Assembly (NCBI RefSeq): GCF_003014485.1 | Contig: NZ_PYGA01000007.1 | Coordinates: forward strand, 124,001-188,000 | Direction of reading: 5' to 3' | From: Murinocardiopsis flavida | GTDB taxonomy: Bacteria; Actinomycetota; Actinomycetes; Streptosporangiales; Streptosporangiaceae | DNA length: 64,000 nt | Shown: positions 37,702-46,131 of the stretch, one piece after another | How positions within the stretch are numbered: the stretch's first letter is position 1 | Layout: every line of letters begins with the position of its first letter | Position numbers and translations under genes: made by a program | The notes under the pieces: generated by a model | The model's input: only the letters and a program-made list of their open reading frames with translations | The model's database searches: none | Told to the model about the DNA's origin: nothing

Positions 37702-39240
37702 CTACGCGCCGCGCGCCCAGCGGGCGAGGGCGCGGAGCGGGGCGCTGCGCCCGCCGAGCGGGACGCTCCACACCGTGTGGCCGGGCAGCCCCCAGCGGCC
37801 CAGCAGGGCGTTCGCGGCGAGTGTCCCGCTGGTGGCCGCGCGCTCCATCAGCGCGACGGGCAGGCCGACCCGCACGTGGTCGCCCGCCACCACCAGGTCG
37901 GGGTCTGGCGTGCGGATTCCGGGGCGGTCGCGGTACCCGCCGGGCGGAAACAGCGGGCAGTCGGCGCGCAGCTCGTGGCGCTCGTCCACGATAACGGCCC
38001 GCGCGGTCTCGGGGTAGAGGCGGTGCAACTGGTCGAGCAGCCGCGCGCGCTCGGTGTGCTCGTCGCAGCCCTCGGGCAGGGCGTAGGCGTGCAGTTCCAC
38101 TACCGAGCCGCCGGTGCGCGCCGCCCAGGAGCGCGCCTCGTCCTCGTAGCGGTCGAGCACGCTGACGTTGTCGAGCGTCGCGAACCCGGCGGTGCCCGCG
38201 AACCCCGGCCTCTCGGCGCGCACCGGGCGGTCCAGCCACAGCCGCGACACCAGGAACGGCGGTGCGCTCGGCGCCCGCTGGACCCGCGCCCGCCACTCCG
38301 ATCCGGCGAGCCACGGCGAGGCGCCCGCGAGCGCGCGCAGGCTCGGTACGTCGGCGGCGAGCACCACGGCGTCGAACTCCCGGACGGGGTCCCCGTCGAC
38401 GTGGACGGCGAACCTGCGCCGGCGGCCCGGCCCGACGCGCTCGACGTCCGCACCGGTGCGGACGTCGGCCCCCATGCGCTCCAGGTACGCCCCCATGGGG
38501 TGCCACAGCGCCTGCGGGAACGGCGACCGGGGGACGTCGAACACCAGTCCTTCGCTGGACCCGAGGAAGTAGATGTGGAACATGGCGGCCAGCTCCGCGG
38601 CGGAGAGGCGGCGCGGGTCGGCGAAGAAGCTGCGGGAGAACACCTCGAACGCGAGGTGCCGGGCGCTCGGCGGGAAGCGCACGGCGTCGAGGAGCGCCTG
38701 CGCGTCGAGGTGGTCGAGCCGGTCGTAGACGCCCGGCACGTCCACGTCGAGCAGTTGCAGCGCCGCCGCGATGTTGACGCGGGCCAGTTCGCGCGGCGGG
38801 AAGCTCCGGCTGCGTACCGCGAGCGCCGCGGCGTTCCACGGCGGGGTGCGGGGCAGCCCGGCGAACCGGTCGCGCGGGCCGTCGGCGTGGACCAGCGGGT
38901 AGTCGGCCAGGGGGACGAGCATCCCGAGCCCGGGGTCGGCGCGGCCCAGGAGGGCGCGCAGGTTGTAGTACTGCCGGAAGAAGGCGTGGAAGCCGCGGCT
39001 CATGGTGGCGGTCGTGCCGTCGCGCAGCACGGTGGGCCAGCCGCGCAGGCGCCCGCCGAGGCCGGGATCGCGCTCCAGGACGGTCGTGCGGACGCCGCGC
39101 TCGGCCAGCGCGGTCGCGGCGGCGATCCCGGCGATGCCGCCGCCGATGACCGCCGCCGACGGGGCGGAATCGCGCCGCGCGCCCATCGGGGCCGCCGGTG
39201 CCACGGCGACCGCGCGCGGGTCGCGCCGGCCGGCGTTCAC
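37702..39240 (-). CDS. crtU: Carotenoid desaturase/methyltransferase (isorenieratene synthase type)
   Basis: A 512-residue FAD-dependent enzyme. The dinucleotide-binding start is AAVIGGGIAGIAAATAL (about 29-45), followed by GLGGRLRGWPTVLRDG. Later motifs include SRGFHAFFRQYYNLR, typical of the CrtU branch that converts beta-ionone rings to aromatic phi-rings with methyl migration, giving isorenieratene. The C-terminal DPDLVVAGDHVRVGLPVALMERAATSG closes the FAD domain. GTG 39240 overlaps the crtT stop by 4 nt (GTGA). Convergent with the Rieske gene. Confidence 0.87.
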   Translation of the reverse strand: MNAGRRDPRAVAVAPAAPMGARRDSAPSAAVIGGGIAGIAAATALAERGVRTTVLERDPGLGGRLRGWPTVLRDGTTATMSRGFHAFFRQYYNLRALLGRADPGLGMLVPLADYPLVHADGPRDRFAGLPRTPPWNAAALAVRSRSFPPRELARVNIAAALQLLDVDVPGVYDRLDHLDAQALLDAVRFPPSARHLAFEVFSRSFFADPRRLSAAELAAMFHIYFLGSSEGLVFDVPRSPFPQALWHPMGAYLERMGADVRTGADVERVGPGRRRRFAVHVDGDPVREFDAVVLAADVPSLRALAGASPWLAGSEWRARVQRAPSAPPFLVSRLWLDRPVRAERPGFAGTAGFATLDNVSVLDRYEDEARSWAARTGGSVVELHAYALPEGCDEHTERARLLDQLHRLYPETARAVIVDERHELRADCPLFPPGGYRDRPGIRTPDPDLVVAGDHVRVGLPVALMERAATSGTLAANALLGRWGLPGHTVWSVPLGGRSAPLRALARWARGA

Positions 39241-39989
39241 GCGCCGCCGCGCGGTGCCGCAGCGGCGTCCGGCACGCGGCCGGTGAAGGTGTGCACGATG
39301 CCGTGCTGCCACCCCGGCATCGGCGCCGTGCGGACGCTGTCGAGGCCGGCCGCGCGCAGGCGGGCGCGCAGGGCCGCCGCGCCGTCGAAGTCCAGGACGC
39401 TGCGCCACAGGTAGCGGTACAGGTCGGCGCGGCCGGTGACGGCGCGGCCGAGGGGGATGATGATGCTCCAGCAGACCAGCGACCACACGGCGCGCGCCGC
39501 GGCGGAGTCGGCGACCGAGTACTCGTGCAGGACGATCCGGCCACCGGGGCGGAGCAGCGCGCGCATGGCGGCGAGCGCGGTGTCGGGCTCAGGGCAGTTG
39601 CGCAGCAGGTAGGCGGCGAGGACGGCGTCGGCCGGGCCGTCGATGTCGGCGGCCGACAGCTCCTCGGCGCGGGCGTGCACGAACCGGACGCGCGCCGGCC
39701 AGCGCTTCGCCCGGGCTGCGGCGAGCATGCCCGCCGAGGCGTCGACGCCGATGATCTCGGCCCGGGGCAGCACCCGGGCGAGGGCGGCCGTGGAGGCGCC
39801 GGTGCCGCAGCCGAGGTCGAGGACGCGCAGGCCTGAGCCGCCGGAAGGGAGACCCAGGCGCCGCGCGGAGATGCGCAGGTGGCGGTGGTAGCCCGGGTTG
39901 GCGCCGACGAGGCGGTCGTAGGAGGCGGCGTGGTGGTCGAACGCGTCGGTGACCGATACCGCTACCGCTGCTGTGTCGCTGCCGCGCAT
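39237..39989 (-). CDS. crtT: SAM-dependent methyltransferase of the carotenoid cluster
   Basis: A 250-residue class I methyltransferase. SAM motif I reads VLDLGCGTGASTAAL (about 57-71), followed by IIGVDASAGML and a YLLRNCPEPDTAL post-motif. The N-terminal DAFDHHAASYDRLVGANPGYH is UbiE/CrtT-like. It occupies the crtT place next to crtU and crtY; the methyl acceptor is not established in this family. Start ATG 39989; an in-frame GTG 6 nt upstream is also possible. It diverges from crtY with only 52 nt between them. Confidence 0.82.
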   Translation of the reverse strand: MRGSDTAAVAVSVTDAFDHHAASYDRLVGANPGYHRHLRISARRLGLPSGGSGLRVLDLGCGTGASTAALARVLPRAEIIGVDASAGMLAAARAKRWPARVRFVHARAEELSAADIDGPADAVLAAYLLRNCPEPDTALAAMRALLRPGGRIVLHEYSVADSAAARAVWSLVCWSIIIPLGRAVTGRADLYRYLWRSVLDFDGAAALRARLRAAGLDSVRTAPMPGWQHGIVHTFTGRVPDAAAAPRGGA

Positions 39990-40041
39990 GCTCACCCGTT
40001 CCCGTGGAACCGCCCCGGCCGTGCGTGCAATGCTAGTCGGC

Positions 40042-41253
40042 ATGCGCGAGTTCGACATCGCCGTCGTCGGCGCCGGAGCGGCGGGACTCTCCCTCGCCCA
40101 CCGGCTCGCGCACTCGACCGCGCGGGGCCTCTCGGTCGCGCTGCTGGAGCCGCCCGACGGCCCGCTCCGTCCCCCCGAGCGCACCTGGTGCTACTGGGAG
40201 CGCGGCACCGGGCCGTGGGACCCCGTCCTCGCGGCCCGCTGGGACCGGCTCGCCGTTGTCGACCCCGCGGGCCGGCGGCTGCGCTCCGGCATCGCCCCGC
40301 TCGCCTACAAGATGCTGCGGTCGCGCGACTTCGAGGCGCACGTGCACGCCGGGCCGGCCGGCGGCGCCACCCGCTACCGGGCCGCGGTCACCGCGATCGA
40401 GGACGGCGCGGCGCGCGCCACTGTCCGTGCCGTCGGCGCCGACGGCGCGCCCGTGGAGATCGCGGCCCGCTGGGTGTTCGACTCTCGGCCGCCCAAACCG
40501 CTCCCCCCGGCGCGCACCACCCTGCTCCAGCACTTCCGCGGCTGGTTCGTGGCCACCGAGGCCGACGCCTTCGACCCCGGCGGCGCCGTCCTCATGGACC
40601 TGCGCACACCGCAGCCCCGCTCGGGCGTGTCGTTCGGCTACGTCCTGCCACTGTCGGAGCGCACGGCGCTGGTCGAGTACACCGAGTTCACCCGCGCGGT
40701 CATCGACGACGCCGGATACGACGCCGCGCTGCGCGACTACACCGGCCGTGTCCTCGGCCTGGGCCCGTTCACCGTCACGGCGTCGGAGCAGGGCGCGATC
40801 CCGATGACCGACGCCCGGTTCCGCACCCGCACGGGGCGCCGAGTGTTCCGCATCGGCGCGGCCGGCGGGGCCACCCGCCCGTCGACCGGCTACACGTTCA
40901 GCGGCATCCAGCGCCAGACCGCGGCGGTCGTGCGGGCGCTGGAGCGCGGCGCGGTCCCCGTGCCGCCGGTCCCCCACCGCCGCCGGCACCTGGCCATGGA
41001 CGCGATCCTGCTCAGGGCCCTGGACCGCGGCCGGGTCGACGGCGCGGCGTTCTTCACCCGCCTCTTCGGCCGCAACGGGATGCGCGACGTCCTGGACTTC
41101 CTCGACGGCGCGTCGGCGCTGCCGCGGGAGCTCGCCATGGGCACCACGACACCGCTGCTGCCGATGGCGGCGACGACCGCCGAGCACGCCTGGTCCGCTG
41201 TGCGCCGCATCCCGCCCCGCGCAGCCGGCCGGGACCGGCCCCCGGCACGCTGA
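40042..41253 (+). CDS. crtY: Lycopene beta-cyclase
   Basis: A 403-residue FAD-dependent lycopene cyclase. The nucleotide fold is IAVVGAGAAGLSLAHRL (6-22); later motifs are WVFDSRPP (about 155) and GGATRPSTGYTFSGIQRQT (about 275-293), conserved in bacterial CrtY/CrtL enzymes. It closes both ends of lycopene to make beta-carotene, the substrate of CrtU. ATG 40042 gives the usual N-terminus; an ATG at 40030 is in frame. Divergent from crtT. No ribosome site stands out, so a short-leader transcript is possible. Confidence 0.9.
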   Translation: MREFDIAVVGAGAAGLSLAHRLAHSTARGLSVALLEPPDGPLRPPERTWCYWERGTGPWDPVLAARWDRLAVVDPAGRRLRSGIAPLAYKMLRSRDFEAHVHAGPAGGATRYRAAVTAIEDGAARATVRAVGADGAPVEIAARWVFDSRPPKPLPPARTTLLQHFRGWFVATEADAFDPGGAVLMDLRTPQPRSGVSFGYVLPLSERTALVEYTEFTRAVIDDAGYDAALRDYTGRVLGLGPFTVTASEQGAIPMTDARFRTRTGRRVFRIGAAGGATRPSTGYTFSGIQRQTAAVVRALERGAVPVPPVPHRRRHLAMDAILLRALDRGRVDGAAFFTRLFGRNGMRDVLDFLDGASALPRELAMGTTTPLLPMAATTAEHAWSAVRRIPPRAAGRDRPPAR

Positions 41254-41353
41254 CCTGCCGGACCGCAGCCTATGCGGGTTCGGCAAAAGCCCCCATGAGC
41301 CGACAGGGCTGCCGCCTATCCTGGTCTTCGGCTTCAGCGGAAGGCAGGTGCCC

Positions 41354-42312
41354 ATGCCCGCGGACGACTCCCCCGACCCCGCAGGAACCGAATTGGCCTT
41401 CGGGCAGCGGCTGAAGCTGCTGCGCACCCGGCGCGGCATGACCAGGGAAGTCCTCGGCGGCCTGGTCGGCCGGTCCGGGTCGTGGGTGAAGGCGGTCGAG
41501 TGCGGCAGGCTGGCGACCCCGAAGCTGTCGCTGCTGCTGCGCCTGGCCGAGGCGCTGCGCACCCGCGACCTCGCCCAGCTCACCGGCTGCCAGTCGGTAG
41601 ACGTCGACTCTTCCTCGCCTACCAGCCGGCACAGGACCTGCTGTGGCGGGTGGCCGAACGCGGAATGGTCGCCGCACAGGACTTCGGCGACCCCCACGCC
41701 ATCGGCATCGCGTCCTGGCTCATGACCCAGGCGCATCGCGACTCCGGCGACTGGGACGCCGCCGACACCGTCACCGGCGAGACCATCGCGGCACTCGCAC
41801 CCCACGTCGACAACGCACCGGCCGCCGTGCTCGCGATCTGGGGGGCGCTGCGGTTCGAGGCGGGGTACACCGCAGCCCGGCGGGGCGAGAGCGGTACGGC
41901 GTGGGGGCACTGGGACGCGGCCGACGCCATGGCGGCGCGGCTGCCCGGCGGCTACTACCACCCGGTGACCTCGTTCTCCCGGGCGATCATGGGGGCGCAC
42001 GCCACGACCATCGCGGTGGAGTTGCGCGCCGGGGGCGAGTCCGTGCGCCAGGCCCGGCGCGCCGCCGCCCGGCTGATCCCCTCGCGGCCGCGGCGCGCGC
42101 GGCACGCCATCGAGCAGGCGCGCGCCTACCAGCTCGACCGGCAGCCCGACACCGCACTGGCGGTCCTGTCGGCGGCGCACGAGGCGGCGCCCGAGACGGT
42201 CCGCTACAACGGCTACGCCCGCCGCATCATCGTGGAGGAGCTGGAGACCGGTTCGGCGCAGCGCCGGAGCCGCGCCGCGGAGCTCGCCGACCACGTGGGC
42301 CTGCTCCACTGA
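41354..42312 (+). pseudogene. Broken XRE-family regulator (internal deletion with frameshift)
   Basis: Two parts of a typical actinomycete XRE regulator lie in different frames. The first (from ATG 41354) encodes an HTH domain (LKLLRTRRGMTREVLGGLVGRS...WVKAVECGRLATPKLSLLLRLAEALR) that ends in LAQLTGCQSV and then loses sense. The second, in another frame from about 41605 to the stop at 42312, resumes at LFLAYQPAQDLLWRVAERGMVAAQD and continues to the normal C-terminus. From family length (about 400 aa) roughly 100 residues are missing between the two. The junction near 41600-41610 therefore looks like a deletion. Alternatively a sequencing error could have shifted the frame, but that would not explain the missing residues. 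Confidence 0.7.
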
Positions 42313-42327
42313 GCCGCCCGGCACGAA

Positions 42328-42348
42328 GGGGGCACAGTTTGTGCCCCC
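42328..42348 (+). promoter_or_regulatory. Perfect 9-bp inverted repeat between the XRE pseudogene and a small gene
   Basis: GGGGGCACA-GTT-TGTGCCCCC. It begins 16 bp after the pseudogene stop and ends about 30 bp before the next ATG. It can be a tight terminator hairpin, or an operator for the (formerly intact) regulator. Confidence 0.5.
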
Positions 42349-42378
42349 TCTCCCGCCGCGGCGCCCTACCGTCGGCTG

Positions 42379-42678
42379 ATGGTCTCCAGCTCCGATGACG
42401 CCGCGCTGGCGGCACTGCGGGAGAGGTACGGCGACAGGTACGGGATCCGGCGCGCCGGGTCCCTGTGGGTCGCCAACCCCAGACGCGAGTGCGACATCGT
42501 CGCCCCGACCATCACCGAGGACTCCGGGACGGCGCTCGCCGAGGCCCTGGACAATCCCCCGCTGCGCGCGGGCCGACCGCTGGCTGCGCTGGGGCTGGGG
42601 CCGATCGACGCCGAGGCGCCGCCCCGTCCCGCGCCGGCTCCCGCAGCAGAGGACGGCCCCGCCGCCGCCCCGGCGTGA
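42379..42678 (+). CDS. Small hypothetical protein following the XRE regulator
   Basis: A 99-residue protein of unknown function. The opening LAALRERYGDRYGIRRAGSLWVAN resembles small proteins often encoded beside actinomycete XRE regulators. The C-terminal 30 residues are Ala/Pro-rich and probably disordered. There is no ribosome site, but a -10-like TACCGT at 42367-42372 lies exactly 6 nt before the ATG, so the mRNA may be leaderless. The linked regulator is broken, so its control may be lost. Confidence 0.6.
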   Translation: MVSSSDDAALAALRERYGDRYGIRRAGSLWVANPRRECDIVAPTITEDSGTALAEALDNPPLRAGRPLAALGLGPIDAEAPPRPAPAPAAEDGPAAAPA

Positions 42679-42746
42679 GGGCGGGCCCGGCGGCGCCCCG
42701 GCCTGAGGCGGGCCCGGCGGTCCCGCCCGCTGCGGCGGGCGGCGTG

Positions 42747-43193
42747 TCACGGACCCGATGCCGCGGGCGGCAGCACGGCGAGCGCCTGCACCCGCGAGGC
42801 GGCGAAGCTGCTGCCGCACGCGGCGCACCCGTCGACCGGCCGGTGGGCGGACGCGGCGCGGTCCCCGCCGCCGAGCGCGCCGCCGGGGTAGACGCCGCGG
42901 ACCGTCGTCCCGCAGACCCGGCACGTGAGTCGCTGGACCTCCGCGAACACGAGATCGCGCGCCTCACCGGCGGTGAGCGGCCCGCCGCCGGTGAGGCGCG
43001 GCACCGGGCGGTCGGGCGGCCAGACCGCGGCGTACGGGGCCCGCCTCCCCTCCCCTATCCGGAACCGGAGCAGGGCGGGGCGGAACCGGGGGCCGAGGGG
43101 CGCGAGGTCGCGGGCGAGGGTCCGCAGCTCCGGGGGCACCGGCTCCGCGGCGTAGACCTCGGCGGTGCCCCACGGTGCCTCGAATCGGCGCAT
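42747..43193 (-). CDS. Hypothetical protein with a C-terminal zinc-ribbon-like Cys pair set
   Basis: A 148-residue protein. It has no recognised domain, but its C-terminal half contains CRVCG and CAACG pairs separated by about 30 residues, a plausible zinc ribbon. The N-terminal half (RRFEAPWGTAEVYAAEPVPPELRTL) is shared in style with actinomycete hypothetical proteins. The frame could extend 42 nt upstream to 43235, but ATG 43193 looks more natural. Confidence 0.5.
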   Translation of the reverse strand: MRRFEAPWGTAEVYAAEPVPPELRTLARDLAPLGPRFRPALLRFRIGEGRRAPYAAVWPPDRPVPRLTGGGPLTAGEARDLVFAEVQRLTCRVCGTTVRGVYPGGALGGGDRAASAHRPVDGCAACGSSFAASRVQALAVLPPAASGP

Positions 43194-43268
43194 GGCCGCT
43201 CCCATTGTCGGGACCGCCGAGCGGGCGGCGCGCACGGTCCGGCGGTGCCGCCCGCTGTCAGGCCGCTG

Positions 43269-44027
43269 TCAGGCGGGCTTGCGGGCGTCGATCAGGAAGC
43301 GCGCGGAGTGGGCGACGAAGGGCCCCTCGGCCTCGATCCGCTCGTGCAGTTCCCGCAGCCGGTCGCGGTGGCCGTCGACGGTGAATCCCGGCACCATCCA
43401 GACGACCTTGCGCAGGAAGTAGACGACCGCGCCGATGTCGTGGAACTCCATGCGCAGCGACTCGGCGCGCAGCTCGGCGACCCGGAGCCCGGCGGCCTCC
43501 GCCGCCGCGCGGGCGTCGTCGGGGCGGCGGGCGCGGCGCGCCTCCGGCTGCGGCCCGAGGAAGTACTCGACCAGCTCGAACACGCTCGCCGGGCCCACCT
43601 GCTGGGAGAAGTACGTTCCGCCGGGCCGCAGCACCCGGGCGATCTCCGTCCACCACACGGTCACCGGGTGGCGGCTGACCACCAGGTCGAACGCCTCGTC
43701 GGCGAAGGGCAGCGGCGGCTCGTCGGCATCGGCGACGACCGCGGTGCCGAGGGGGTGCAGCAGCCGGGTCGCCTCGGCGACGTTGGGCGGCCACGACTCC
43801 GTCGCCACCATCAGCGGCGGCCGCGCCGGGACACCGGCGAGGACCTCGCCGCCGCCGGTCTGGACGTCGAGGGCTGCGGTCGCCGCCGCCAGCCGCTCGC
43901 CCATGGCGCGCTGGTAGCCCCAGGAGGGGCGCTGCTCCGTTGCGCGGCCGTCCAGCCAGGAGAAGTCCCAGCCGTCGACCGACACGGCGGCGGCCTCGCC
44001 GACCAGGTCGTCGAACGTTCGCTTCAT
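43269..44027 (-). CDS. SAM-dependent methyltransferase
   Basis: A 252-residue class I methyltransferase. The motif I region is divergent (LDVQTGGGEVLA, about 51-62) but later motifs are clear: ATESWPPNVAEA, PFADEAFDLVVSRHPVTVWW (motif II/III) and IARVLRPGGTYFSQQVG. Similar actinomycete proteins are annotated as ubiquinone/menaquinone-type or tRNA-like methyltransferases without proven substrate. ATG 44027 is the first start that keeps the family N-terminus; no strong ribosome site. Stands alone between two oppositely or similarly oriented unrelated genes. Confidence 0.75.
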   Translation of the reverse strand: MKRTFDDLVGEAAAVSVDGWDFSWLDGRATEQRPSWGYQRAMGERLAAATAALDVQTGGGEVLAGVPARPPLMVATESWPPNVAEATRLLHPLGTAVVADADEPPLPFADEAFDLVVSRHPVTVWWTEIARVLRPGGTYFSQQVGPASVFELVEYFLGPQPEARRARRPDDARAAAEAAGLRVAELRAESLRMEFHDIGAVVYFLRKVVWMVPGFTVDGHRDRLRELHERIEAEGPFVAHSARFLIDARKPA

Positions 44028-44181
44028 CGCGCGATCATGGCAGCCGGGCAGCCGGGGGCGCCACCGGGTTTTCCGCCGCGCCGGGGCGGACCGCCTGCGC
44101 ACAGCTTTGGGGCGCCGGTCCGGCGTGCGTCCCGCGGACCGCCCCGGCCGGAGCCGCCCGGATCGGCGTCCCGCAGTCCGG

Positions 44182-45420
44182 TCAGGCGGTGGCCGGCGCC
44201 GCGGCCGGCCCCTGCTCGGCGTCCAGCTCCTTCAGCGGGGCGAGGTGGCGGCGGCGCAGCACCAGGATCCCCATGGCGACCGCGCAGCACGCCGCGCCGA
44301 CGATGTAGGGCAGCGCCGGGGAGACCTCCTCCCCGAGCTTGGTGGCGATGAAGGGGGCGAGCGCGCCGCCCATCCAGCGCACGAAGTTGTAGCCGGCCGA
44401 CGCCACCGGGCGCGGCGCGTCGGAGACCTCCATGGCCGCGGCGGTGAACACGGTGTTGTTCAGGCCGATGGGCACCCCCGTGAGGACGACGGCCACGACG
44501 ATGCCGGCCTGCCCGCTGAACGCGACCACGAGCATCAGCGCGCCCAGCAGTGCGAGCGCGGTGTGCAGCACCGCCGCCGACCCGATGCGCCGTTGCAGCG
44601 CAGGCGCGCCGAACACCGAGGAGACCGCGACCATCAGCCCCCAGCCGAAGAACACCGCGCCGATCCCGTAGGGCGACATGCCCAGCAGGAACGGGGTGAA
44701 CGCCAGCACCGTGAAGAAGGCGAAGTTGTAGAACAGCGCGGTGAACGCCGTCGTGGACAGGCCGCCGTGGGCGAGTGCGCGCAGCGGGTCGGCGAGCCGG
44801 ATCCGCCGCTCGGGCCGCGGCGTCGCCTTCAGCCACGCGGCGATGCACAGGAAGCCCACGGCCATGAGGGTGGCGGTGCCGAAGAACGGGGCGCGCCAGT
44901 GCCAGTTGCCCAGCAGCGCGCCGACCAGGGGTCCGGACGCGATGCCGACCCCCAGCGCCGCCTCGTACAGCACGATGGCCGATTCCATCCCGCCCGCGGC
45001 CGACCCGACGATCACCGCAAGGGCCGTGGCGATGAACAGGGCGTTGCCGAGCCCCCAGCCCGCGCGGAAGGCGACGAGTTCGCCCACGGAGCCCGAGGCG
45101 CCGGACAGCGCGGCGAACACCACCACCAGCGTCAGTCCGAGCAGCAGGGTGGCCTTGCCGCCGATCCGGCTGGACACGAACCCGGTGAGCAGCATGGCGA
45201 CGGCCGTGACGAGGAAGTAGCTGGTGAACAGCAGTGACACCTGGCTAGGGGTGGCGTCGAGGCCCTCGGCGATGGAGGGCAGGATCGGGTCGACCAGGCC
45301 GATGCCCATGAACGCGACCACGGCGGCGAAGGCGGTCGCCCAGACGGGGGCCGGCTGGCGCCACGGCGAGTCGCGCCGGGCGGCGGGGGCGGATAACGCT
45401 GCGTCGGAGGACGCGGACAT
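44182..45420 (-). CDS. MFS efflux transporter (DHA1-like) controlled by MarR
   Basis: A 412-residue, 12-segment major facilitator. The first-helix region GIGLVDPILPSIAEGL and the loop SSRIGGKATLLLG between helices 2 and 3 fit DHA1 drug-efflux proteins; helix 5 has YEAALGVGIASGPLVGALLG, an antiporter motif C equivalent. It lies 74 bp downstream of a MarR gene in the same direction, with its own promoter-like TTGTTC-N18-TATGAT (45469-45440). Substrate not known. ATG 45420 is chosen; a GTG 12 nt upstream is in frame. Confidence 0.85.
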   Translation of the reverse strand: MSASSDAALSAPAARRDSPWRQPAPVWATAFAAVVAFMGIGLVDPILPSIAEGLDATPSQVSLLFTSYFLVTAVAMLLTGFVSSRIGGKATLLLGLTLVVVFAALSGASGSVGELVAFRAGWGLGNALFIATALAVIVGSAAGGMESAIVLYEAALGVGIASGPLVGALLGNWHWRAPFFGTATLMAVGFLCIAAWLKATPRPERRIRLADPLRALAHGGLSTTAFTALFYNFAFFTVLAFTPFLLGMSPYGIGAVFFGWGLMVAVSSVFGAPALQRRIGSAAVLHTALALLGALMLVVAFSGQAGIVVAVVLTGVPIGLNNTVFTAAAMEVSDAPRPVASAGYNFVRWMGGALAPFIATKLGEEVSPALPYIVGAACCAVAMGILVLRRRHLAPLKELDAEQGPAAAPATA

Positions 45421-45439
45421 GAGCACTCGCAATCATCGG

Positions 45440-45469
45440 ATCATAGGATGTACTGGAGATGCGGAACAA
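45440..45469 (-). promoter_or_regulatory. Promoter-like element before the MFS gene
   Basis: TTGTTC at 45469-45464, 18-bp spacer, TATGAT at 45445-45440 on the minus strand, 20 bp before the MFS ATG. A good match to a housekeeping promoter in an otherwise GC-rich stretch. Confidence 0.5.
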
Positions 45470-45494
45470 CCGGGGCGCGGAGCGGCGGTGCGGC

Positions 45495-45956
45495 TCAGCC
45501 GCCGGGGACGCGGGCGCCGACCGCGTCGGCGGGGCCCGGCTCGCACAGTTCGGCGAACGCGGGGAGGGCCCGGGCGATCGCCGCCCGTTCGGCTGCGCTC
45601 AGCGCGTCGAGGCGTTCGGCCAGGCGCGCCGCGCGGACCGCGCGGACCTCGACCAGCAGCCGCCGGCCCTGCTCGCTGAGCCCGATGTCGACGGCGCGGG
45701 CGTCGGCGGAGTCGGCGGTGCGGGTCAGCAGCCCGGCCTCCGCCATGCGCCCCAGGTGCGCGGTCATGGTCGGGGTCCGCACGCCGTGCTCCTCGGCGAG
45801 TGCGCCGACCCGCCGCGGGCCGTGTTCGAGTGAGCCGAGGATGGCGAGCTGCTGGGCGGTGACGGGCTGGTCGGCCGTTGCCTGGCGCATGAGCAGCACC
45901 AGGTCGCGCATTGCCCTGGTGAGGTGCTGGGCCAGCCCTTCCGACGTCGATTCCAC
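45495..45956 (-). CDS. MarR-family transcriptional regulator
   Basis: A 153-residue MarR winged helix. The DNA-binding part reads VTAQQLAILGSLEHGPRRVGALAEEHGVRTPTMTAHLGRMAEAGLL split across helices 2-4, followed by the wing DSADARAVDIGLSEQGRRLL. Such proteins repress efflux genes until they bind a phenolic or antibiotic ligand. A perfect 17-bp palindrome lies 16 bp upstream of its GTG start. It would control itself and the downstream MFS pump. Confidence 0.88.
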   Translation of the reverse strand: MESTSEGLAQHLTRAMRDLVLLMRQATADQPVTAQQLAILGSLEHGPRRVGALAEEHGVRTPTMTAHLGRMAEAGLLTRTADSADARAVDIGLSEQGRRLLVEVRAVRAARLAERLDALSAAERAAIARALPAFAELCEPGPADAVGARVPGG

Positions 45957-45971
45957 CCGCCCAGCATATAG

Positions 45972-45988
45972 TTAGCTAGGCTAGCTAA
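45972..45988 (-). promoter_or_regulatory. MarR operator palindrome
   Basis: TTAGCTAG-G-CTAGCTAA, a perfect 17-bp palindrome, AT-rich in a GC-rich genome, directly followed on the minus strand by TATATG (a -10 candidate) and the marR start. Typical length and shape for a MarR dimer site. Confidence 0.75.
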
Positions 45989-46131
45989 TCAAATGCCTCC
46001 GCTACGGACACCGCCCCACAACCCAGCCGCAGCGAGTAGCCGCCGGGCGTGGAGGGTGGGCGTGGGATGGGCCGGACTCCTTACGTCAACGGCATTGGGT
46101 CAGGGCGACCCCTACGCCGGTGGCGTCGCGG

